The notes beneath the pieces are model-generated. The model was given only the letters and a program-made list of their open reading frames with translations. It did no database searches and was not told the origin of the DNA. Positions 58,505 to 64,000 of a stretch of DNA of 64,000 nucleotides are shown one piece after another. This DNA comes from CAYMPW01 sp964558505 (GTDB lineage: Archaea > Thermoplasmatota > Thermoplasmata > Methanomassiliicoccales > Methanomethylophilaceae): NCBI GenBank assembly GCA_964558505.1, contig CAZLEI010000003.1, positions 1-64,000 on the forward strand. Direction: 5' to 3'. Every line of letters starts with the position of its first letter. Within the stretch, counting starts at the first letter, position 1. Made by a program: the position numbers and the translations under genes.

Positions 58505-59839
58505 ATGTTCGAAGGAAAGACCGAGGAGCAGGCGAGGAAGGAGATCCTCGAGGCGGTTGGACAGTATTGTGATAAATACCATACGAGGCCAGCTTTCAGC
58601 GAGGGGATGCGCATACCTTATGCATCACGCGTCTACGACCGCAAGGAGATGGTCAACCTAGTGGATTCGTCCCTGGAGTTCTGGCTGACGGCCGGCAGGT
58701 ATACGGCCGAGTTCGAGAAGAGCATAGCTTCCTACCTGGGCGTCCCTTATTGCAGTTTCGTCAACTCCGGCTCCTCCGCCAATCTGCTTGCGTTCATGGC
58801 ACTGACCTCGCCTCTCTTGGGGGACAGAGCAGTGCTGCCCGGTGACGAGGTGATCACCCTCGCATGCGGATTCCCCACCACGGTCACGCCCATAATCCAA
58901 TACGGAGCGGTCCCGGTATTCGTCGATGTGACGATACCTCAGTACAACGTGGACGTCGATGCCCTCGAAGGCGCTCTGTCGGAGAAGACCAAAGCGGTCA
59001 TGATGGCTCATACCCTCGGGAATCCCTTCGACATACAGAAGGTCAGGGAGTTCTGCGACCGTCACGGCCTCTGGCTCGTGGAGGACAACTGCGATGCATT
59101 GGGTTCAAGATACACCTATGACGGGAGGATGTGCCTCACTGGTACTGTGGGCGATATCGGAACGTCCAGCTTCTACCCTCCTCACCACATGACCACCGGC
59201 GAGGGAGGTGCGGTGTACACGGGCAATCATCTTCTCCACAAGATCATCCGCTCCATGAGGGACTGGGGACGGGACTGCTCCTGTGCCTCGGGCCAGGACA
59301 ACATGTGCGGCCACAGGTTCGATGGACAGTATGGGGAGTTGCCGCGCGGTTATGACCACAAGTACGTCTACTCCCATTTCGGATACAATCTGAAGGCTAC
59401 AGACCTCCAGGCCGCGGTCGGATGTGCTCAGATCGAGAAGTTCCCTTCGTTCGTGGTCAGGCGCAGGCACAACTTCGACAGGCTGAAGGACATATTGTCC
59501 TCTGCGGAGGATAAGCTGATACTCCCAGAACCGCTGCCGGGCAGCGAACCGAGTTGGTTCGGTTTCCTGATGACGTGCAGGCCCGGGACGGACAGGAAGA
59601 AAGTCGTTCCCGCCATAGAGGCGAAAGGTGTTCAGACGAGGATGCTGTTCGCCGGTAATCTGATCAAGCATCCGTGTTTCGACGGGATGCGCGCATCCGG
59701 ATGCGGGTACAGGGTCGCAGGCGGGCTCGAGTCCACGGACACCATAATGAATGATTCGTTCTGGGTCGGCGTGTATCCCGGGATGACGGATGAGATGATC
59801 GACTGCATCGGCAGGACCATCATCGAGGCCGTGAGGTAA
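58505..59839 (+). CDS. rfbH: CDP-4-keto-6-deoxyglucose 3-dehydratase (E1, RfbH type)
   Basis: A 444-aa PMP- and [2Fe-2S]-dependent dehydratase that removes the C3 hydroxyl. It belongs to the aspartate aminotransferase fold, but the usual Schiff-base lysine is replaced by histidine in SFYPPHHMTTGEGGAV, the RfbH/E1 hallmark. Cysteines for the cluster lie in DCSCASGQDNMCGHRF. Three ATG codons (58499, 58502, 58505) are possible; GGAGAG at 58493-58498 favours the last. The partner reductase E3 (RfbI/AscD) is not in this window. Confidence 0.93.
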   Translation: MFEGKTEEQARKEILEAVGQYCDKYHTRPAFSEGMRIPYASRVYDRKEMVNLVDSSLEFWLTAGRYTAEFEKSIASYLGVPYCSFVNSGSSANLLAFMALTSPLLGDRAVLPGDEVITLACGFPTTVTPIIQYGAVPVFVDVTIPQYNVDVDALEGALSEKTKAVMMAHTLGNPFDIQKVREFCDRHGLWLVEDNCDALGSRYTYDGRMCLTGTVGDIGTSSFYPPHHMTTGEGGAVYTGNHLLHKIIRSMRDWGRDCSCASGQDNMCGHRFDGQYGELPRGYDHKYVYSHFGYNLKATDLQAAVGCAQIEKFPSFVVRRRHNFDRLKDILSSAEDKLILPEPLPGSEPSWFGFLMTCRPGTDRKKVVPAIEAKGVQTRMLFAGNLIKHPCFDGMRASGCGYRVAGGLESTDTIMNDSFWVGVYPGMTDEMIDCIGRTIIEAVR

Positions 59840-59843
59840 TACG

Positions 59844-60332
59844 GTGTCCCTGGCCTCGGATGTCTACATCCGCCTGGAGAATCTGGCACTGGGCATGATC
59901 GCCTGGTTCGTCAAGCTGGTAAAAGGCTCCCGTCCCGAAGACATGGGAGCATACAGGCAGTTCGTCAGGTTCTGCGCGGTCGGAGTGCTCAACACCATAA
60001 TCGGCTGGGGCATCTATTACATATTCATCATCATCAACACCGATTACTACCTGATCGGCAACGTCGTGGGATTCGTAGTGAGCGTGCTGAATGCGTACTT
60101 CTGGAGCAGGAGATACGTATTCGAGATAAAGAACGACAACCGCGGATTGACATTGGTGAAGACGTTCATCTCATACGGTCTGACGCTCGGACTGTCCACG
60201 GTGCTCCTCTACATCACCGTCGATATGATGCATATCAGCGCATTCATCGCGCCTGTGATATGCATGCTCGTGACGATACCGCTGAATTTCATACTGAACA
60301 AGTTCTGGGCTTACAAGCAAAGACCGGAATGA
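59844..60332 (+). CDS. GtrA-family membrane protein
   Basis: A 162-aa protein with four transmembrane helices in a GtrA layout: FVRFCAVGVLNTIIGWGIYY (quoted as the opening), NVVGFVVSVLNAYFWSRRYVF, a third around ISYGLTLGLSTV and a fourth ending ILNKFWAYKQRPE. These are believed to flip polyprenyl-phosphate-linked sugars. A GTG start 4 bp after the RfbH stop makes it the last gene of the plus-strand operon. It overlaps the convergent epimerase gene by 22 bp. Confidence 0.87.
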   Translation: MSLASDVYIRLENLALGMIAWFVKLVKGSRPEDMGAYRQFVRFCAVGVLNTIIGWGIYYIFIIINTDYYLIGNVVGFVVSVLNAYFWSRRYVFEIKNDNRGLTLVKTFISYGLTLGLSTVLLYITVDMMHISAFIAPVICMLVTIPLNFILNKFWAYKQRPE

Positions 60333-61234
60333 TCCCGCCGGCGGCAATGATCTATCACCCGGGAGACCCCGGCTTTGAAACCGAAGCGCGGTACGAACCC
60401 GGTGTCAGAGCGCAGGTCCGATATGTCGGCGACCAGGTGCATGGCCTGATTCGGGTAGTACTCCTTCTCTCCGAAGCCCAGAGGCAATGCCGGGTCTATC
60501 AGGTCCCTGACGGTCTCGATGCTCTCGCGGAGCGTTGAGGAGCATCCGCTGCCCACGCAATAGGTCCTTCCGTCCCTGCCGCGCTCTCCGATGGCCAGCA
60601 ATGCTTCCGCGGCATCCCTGCTGTACATGAAGTCCCAGACCTGGTCGCAGTTGGTCAGCGAGGGGCGCCCCCCGTCCAAAAGCGTGTTGATCACGTATTT
60701 CAGCACGGTGGAGTCCGGGGACAGCTCGCCGTAGACGCTCAGTAACCTTGCCCAGCAGAATCTGATGTCCAAGTGCCTGCACTCGATGGCAGACAGCTTG
60801 CCGGCGGCGTATTTCGCTATGCCGTATCCGCTCTTCGGGTCGGCATGGGTATCTCCGTTCAGCGGGACATCGGTGCTACCGTATTCTGCCTGCGATCCCA
60901 CGCCCACGAAGGCACGGCACCCCAGACGCGAGGCCAGGTGAACGGCCTCGAGGGTGTTGACGATGTTGCTCGCCTGTAGCTTCGTATCCTCACGTTCGGC
61001 ACCGAATGTGCCGTTCCAGGCAAGATTGAAGAAAATGTCGCAGTGGCCCTCTTCTAGATCGGAATATCCGTCCATGGCGCATTCTGTTACCGAGATCCTC
61101 TCCGATACGGGGATGTTATCCAGGTTGCGCGATCCGGGACGCACGAGTGCCAGAACTTCGATGTTACGTTCGGAGGCGACCTCTGCGAGAGCCGCCCCCA
61201 CCATACCTGTGGCACCGGTCACGGCTATCCTCAT
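60311..61234 (-). CDS. NAD-dependent epimerase/reductase of nucleotide sugars
   Basis: A 307-aa extended short-chain dehydrogenase. VTGATGMVGAALAEVA binds NAD(P), and SGYGIAKYAAGKL supplies the YxxxK catalytic pair, with GVGSQAEYGS as the Ser strand. Within a CDP-3,6-dideoxyhexose locus it is a candidate for the 4-ketoreductase step (paratose/abequose synthase RfbS/RfbJ) or for YerF, which reduces the branched product. The sequence alone cannot separate these. It starts 1 bp after the HAD gene. Confidence 0.82.
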   Translation of the reverse strand: MRIAVTGATGMVGAALAEVASERNIEVLALVRPGSRNLDNIPVSERISVTECAMDGYSDLEEGHCDIFFNLAWNGTFGAEREDTKLQASNIVNTLEAVHLASRLGCRAFVGVGSQAEYGSTDVPLNGDTHADPKSGYGIAKYAAGKLSAIECRHLDIRFCWARLLSVYGELSPDSTVLKYVINTLLDGGRPSLTNCDQVWDFMYSRDAAEALLAIGERGRDGRTYCVGSGCSSTLRESIETVRDLIDPALPLGFGEKEYYPNQAMHLVADISDLRSDTGFVPRFGFKAGVSRVIDHCRRRDHSGLCL

Positions 61235-61235
61235 G

Positions 61236-61985
61236 TCATTCCTCCAGGAGCTTCGGTATCTCGGACACCGACCTTATGCACGGTGTGCTATCCATGTTGC
61301 CGATGAGGAGGGACCTCGAACCGAATGCGCATGCCATACGGACATCGCTGTCGTAGCCGTCCCCGATCATCATTATCTCTTCGGGGCGGGCACCTGTGGA
61401 ATCGCGGATATGCTGAAGTGCAGCTGTGCCCGGTTTGCCGATGACAGCATCCACGGATCTTCCGCAGCATGCCTCCACGGCGCCGACGGCGGCGGCGCAT
61501 CCCGGGAACAGGATCCTGTCCTGGCCGAGGAACACGCGGTCCCTGTTGCAGGCTATTATCTTGTCAGCCCGTAACGCCACCCTGACCGCGGCCGCGATCC
61601 CGTCGTAGCCAAGTCCCAGGTCGAGGCCGATGACCAGGTTCTCGGCATCATCCTCGCCGGCGGTCTCCGCCCCGGCATCGGCGAATTCCGATCTGAGCCC
61701 GTCGGACCCGAACACATAGGTCTTCCTGAGACCGTTGTCGCGCGCATAGGCGGCCGTGAGATACCCGGATGTGAGTATGTCCTCGATCTTGCAGTCCATT
61801 CCCATCTTGGAGAGCTTGGAGCGGATGGCCTCGCGGGTCTTTATGCTGTTGTTGGTGACGAAGAACACCTTTCTGCCGCTGGCTCTGACGGAATCCACGG
61901 TCTCCGCAGCCCCTTCTGCAGGGTCGTTGCCGAAATACAATGTACCATCGAGGTCGAAGGCCACAGCGCGGATTCCCGAGAACAT
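61236..61985 (-). CDS. HAD-superfamily phosphatase (NagD-like, HAD-IIA)
   Basis: A 249-aa haloacid dehalogenase phosphatase. AVAFDLDGTLYFGNDP supplies the nucleophile DxD, FFVTNNSIKTREAI is motif II of the NagD subgroup, and MMIGDGYDSDVRMA is motif IV with metal aspartates; GKPGTAAL carries the lysine. Such enzymes dephosphorylate sugar or glycerol phosphates. It lies 8 bp after the ThDP enzyme gene and 1 bp before the epimerase gene, so it belongs to the sugar operon. The ATG at 61985 was chosen for its position after the upstream stop. Confidence 0.85.
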   Translation of the reverse strand: MFSGIRAVAFDLDGTLYFGNDPAEGAAETVDSVRASGRKVFFVTNNSIKTREAIRSKLSKMGMDCKIEDILTSGYLTAAYARDNGLRKTYVFGSDGLRSEFADAGAETAGEDDAENLVIGLDLGLGYDGIAAAVRVALRADKIIACNRDRVFLGQDRILFPGCAAAVGAVEACCGRSVDAVIGKPGTAALQHIRDSTGARPEEIMMIGDGYDSDVRMACAFGSRSLLIGNMDSTPCIRSVSEIPKLLEE

Positions 61986-61993
61986 GATACCAC

Positions 61994-63808
61994 TCAGTTG
62001 TTCTTTCCGACGAGGTCTATGCACATGTTGTGCCTGAGCTCATCCTCGTCCAGGAACGGTGCCAGGTCTTCAAGCGGTGCGGACAGCAAGGTGCCGTCGG
62101 GAAGTCTCTTCGTAGCGGATTTCGGTTCGAAGAACTGTTTCCTGTCGACGAACACCTCGCATACGGCATATCCCGGCTCTTTCAGGACGTCGTCGATCGT
62201 GTCCATCTCGGAATTGTCCCTTATGGAGTAGTAAGGATACCCGTATGCGACGGCAAGCTTGGAGAGATCGGGGAATCCCAGTTCTCCCTTGTCTCCGTCG
62301 ATCCCGCAGAAATTGGAATGGAACATGTTCGTCTGGGTCTGTCTGATGGAGTGGTATCCGTCGTTGCTGATGACGAAGATCTTGATCGGGAGTTTGTTGG
62401 TGACGATGGTCTGAAGCTCCTGGATGTTCATCTGCAGGCTCCCGTCGCCGCTGAGGCAGACCATATCCGCCTTGCCTTTGGCTATGCAGGCGCCTATGGC
62501 GGCTGGAAGATCGTATCCCATGGATGCGATGGCGGAGTTCACGATGAACCTCTGGCCCTTGGCGATGACGTACGATTGCGTTCCGGCCACGCAGGCCGAT
62601 CCGTTCCCTGCCACGGTGACATGCCCCTCGCCCAGCCTGCGGCTGAGCTCCTTGATGAAACAGTATACGTTGGCGATGCCCTCCTGGGCGTATTGGGCGT
62701 CGGTCACCACCGGGTACTTCTCCCTCCATTCCCTGCAACGGGCGATCCACTCTGCGTTGCCGAACACCGGTCCGGCCGCTTTCATGTTAAGCGATACCAT
62801 GAGGTCCTTGGCGTCGGCGTGGACAGGCAGGTCCACGTGGATGGATGGCTTCTTGATCTCTTCTGCGTCTACATCCTCCATGATGACGTAGGCCGCCCTT
62901 GCCCAGGTCTTCCAATTGTACCCGACCTCCCTGATGCTTAGGCGGTTCCCGATCGCGAGCACAAGGTCGCTGTTCTGAACCGCGAAGTTCCCTGCGCGGT
63001 CTCCCATTATCCCGCCTCTTCCCACGTACAGCGGGTGATCGCTGGGGATGAGGTCGATGCTGGCGAAAGTAGTGACCACGGGTATGTTGAGCTTCTCCAC
63101 GAGCTCGGTGAATGCGTCGTATCCGCCGGACAGGCGGATGCCGTTGCCGGCGTAGAGTACGGGGCGGGCAGCCTTTCCGACCTTATCCAGGATGAGGTCG
63201 ACAGTGGCGGCATCCACAGGCTCCGGCAGGGTCCTGTCGTATTCGGAAGGGTCGTAAGGTTCCAACAGGTCGGTATCGACCACGGCGCCCTGCACATCGA
63301 GCGGCACGTCGAGCCAGCACGGGCCGGGGCGTCCGGTGGTCGCCATATGGAGGGCCTTCTCCAGACAGCGTCTTATCGACAGGGGGTCTATGACCATCTC
63401 GGAGTACTTCGTCATGCAGTCGACGGATCTCGTTATGTCGAACTCCTGGTCTCCGAATGAGCGTATCCCGAGCCCGATCTTCCTGGCGGTGACGTCGTAT
63501 CTGACCTGTCCCGATATGATCAACATGGGGATGGAGTCCAGCCATCCTCCGACCACGCCGGTTATGGCATTGGTTCCGCCGGGCCCGGTGGTAACGCAGA
63601 CAGCCGCGATCCGGTTGTCCATCCTGGCATAGCATTCTGCGGCGATCGCGCAGGCTTGTTCGTGATGGTTGTACGTGCAGTGGAGGCGCGGGCTGTTACC
63701 GAGGGAATCGTTGAGGTACATCGCACCGCCGCCGACTATCGTGAAGACGTCCGTTATGCCGTTGTCTGCCAGGAACTCGGCGATATAGTCAGATACTCTA
63801 ATCTTCAT
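61994..63808 (-). CDS. ThDP-dependent enzyme, acetolactate synthase-like (YerE candidate)
   Basis: A 604-aa three-domain thiamine diphosphate enzyme. The catalytic glutamate lies in TYNHHEQACAIAAECYAR (about residue 50), and TTGPGGTNAITG and a middle FAD-type domain follow. The ThDP/Mg motif is LSGDGSLQMN...ISNDGYHSIRQTQTN (quoted in part). In Yersinia, YerE, an acetolactate synthase homologue, moves a two-carbon unit from pyruvate onto CDP-3,6-dideoxy-4-keto-glucose. The position in an RfbF/G/H locus makes that role more likely than leucine/valine synthesis. No small regulatory subunit is nearby. Confidence 0.85.
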   Translation of the reverse strand: MKIRVSDYIAEFLADNGITDVFTIVGGGAMYLNDSLGNSPRLHCTYNHHEQACAIAAECYARMDNRIAAVCVTTGPGGTNAITGVVGGWLDSIPMLIISGQVRYDVTARKIGLGIRSFGDQEFDITRSVDCMTKYSEMVIDPLSIRRCLEKALHMATTGRPGPCWLDVPLDVQGAVVDTDLLEPYDPSEYDRTLPEPVDAATVDLILDKVGKAARPVLYAGNGIRLSGGYDAFTELVEKLNIPVVTTFASIDLIPSDHPLYVGRGGIMGDRAGNFAVQNSDLVLAIGNRLSIREVGYNWKTWARAAYVIMEDVDAEEIKKPSIHVDLPVHADAKDLMVSLNMKAAGPVFGNAEWIARCREWREKYPVVTDAQYAQEGIANVYCFIKELSRRLGEGHVTVAGNGSACVAGTQSYVIAKGQRFIVNSAIASMGYDLPAAIGACIAKGKADMVCLSGDGSLQMNIQELQTIVTNKLPIKIFVISNDGYHSIRQTQTNMFHSNFCGIDGDKGELGFPDLSKLAVAYGYPYYSIRDNSEMDTIDDVLKEPGYAVCEVFVDRKQFFEPKSATKRLPDGTLLSAPLEDLAPFLDEDELRHNMCIDLVGKNN

Positions 63809-63874
63809 TGTTCTGTTCCAGCTGCCGTATGCCGGCGGTCTCCCATAGGCGTCAAAGGATTAAAAGGCCCATCC

Positions 63875-64000
63875 TCACTCGCCGAACGAGTATTTGGTCG
63901 GGGTCAGGAAACGCACCCTCATGCGGCCCCTGATGGCCGACAGCTCATCGGATATCTGATTGTTCCTGGTGTCCGGGTCCCGCGGGAACCTGTAGTCCAG
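63875..64000 (-). CDS. C-terminal end of an unidentified protein of the glycan locus (partial)
   Basis: The frame is open from the right edge to a TGA at 63875-63877 and encodes the last 41 residues, beginning LDYRFPRDPDTRNNQISDEL and ending RVRFLTPTKYSFGE. It is on the same strand as the ThDP enzyme and upstream of it by 66 bp, so it likely belongs to the same operon. The family cannot be recognised from the fragment; another sugar enzyme or transferase would fit the context. Confidence 0.5.
   Translation of the reverse strand: MDYRFPRDPDTRNNQISDELSAIRGRMRVRFLTPTKYSFGE

Noticed and set aside
61994..63808. Annotation as housekeeping acetolactate synthase IlvB
   Set aside because: No IlvN small subunit or branched-chain amino acid gene is adjacent and the gene sits in a CDP-deoxysugar locus; still possible, so it is kept as acetolactate synthase-like.
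1..64000. CRISPR arrays, insertion sequences, prophage genes, rRNA and tRNA genes
   Set aside because: No regularly spaced repeats, transposase, integrase or phage structural motifs, and no recognisable rRNA or tRNA sequence were seen when reading both strands; a covariance-model tRNA scan would be needed to exclude an intron-containing tRNA.

Overview
This is chromosomal DNA of a euryarchaeon of the Thermoplasmatota type, most likely a Methanomassiliicoccales-like (gut or sediment methanogen) lineage. The evidence is an almost wholly archaeal information-processing gene set: PriS/PriL primase, PolD small subunit DP1, Orc1/Cdc6, TFB, Gar1, Spt5, SecE, L1/L10/L11/L12, LX, prefoldin, EndA, TiaS and Cdc48. 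To this are added an A1Ao ATP synthase, a split GMP synthetase and TATA-box promoters, often with leaderless starts. No methanogenesis gene lies in the window, so the order-level assignment is inference. Genes are packed tightly, with many 1-14 bp overlaps. The DNA is GC-rich except for an AT-rich island at about 12.0-15.0 kb.

Layout. 0-12 kb: end of an unknown gene, a HPS-RraA fusion, HtpX-like protease, MBL hydrolase, TatD-like hydrolase, PriS, a radical SAM protein, the LX/prefoldin/FtsY operon, an M20 peptidase, a thiolase and TiaS. 12.0-15.0 kb: the AT-rich island carries Orc1/Cdc6 flanked by a perfect 33-bp inverted repeat whose core looks like the archaeal origin recognition box. One copy lies next to a very AT-rich tract, so this is the probable replication origin. 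A 28-aa membrane peptide, a membrane-anchored small protein and a signal peptidase-like protein sit around it. 15.0-24.0 kb: dCMP deaminase, then the ATP synthase operon H-I-K-E-C-F-A-B-D, ending with a 49-aa one-TM protein translationally coupled to D (AhaG-like position). 24.0-35.3 kb: DP1 with a small downstream ORF, a UPF0201 protein and a TIM-barrel protein, a zinc-ribbon CPBP protease with an unknown protein and a COG1395-type regulator, an ArsR-like regulator coupled to Cdc48, EndA, a small HTH protein, and Gar1-TFB. 35.3-35.7 kb: a gene-free but strongly folded stretch (ncRNA candidate). 35.7-44.9 kb: membrane protein, PurE, split GMP synthetase with a cupin, two small conserved proteins, SecE-Spt5-L11, L1-L10-L12, then a tandem ribbon-helix-helix protein coupled to a divergent FtsZ homologue, and TrmJ.

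44.9-54.1 kb: a BspA-like surface protein with a proline-rich stalk; a tight five-gene operon (phosphopantoate-beta-alanine ligase, S-adenosyl/S-inosylhomocysteine hydrolase, PfkB nucleoside-type kinase, AdK/Fap7-type kinase, CDP-alcohol phosphatidyltransferase); PriL; and a COG1031-like radical SAM protein. 54.2-64.0 kb: malic enzyme, then a surface-glycan locus. This holds a polyprenyl-phosphate glycosyltransferase, glucose-1-phosphate cytidylyltransferase, CDP-glucose 4,6-dehydratase, a PLP/iron-sulfur 3-dehydratase (RfbH type), GtrA, an epimerase/reductase, a HAD phosphatase and an acetolactate-synthase-like ThDP enzyme. Together these suggest a CDP-3,6-dideoxyhexose that may be branched by a two-carbon unit, as in yersiniose synthesis. 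The locus continues past the right edge.

The strongest items for follow-up are the ORB-flanked cdc6 origin, the RHH/FtsZ-like pair, the YerE-like branched-sugar locus, the structured stretch at 35.45-35.61 kb, and several short genes (28, 49, 54 and 58 aa) that routine gene calling would miss.
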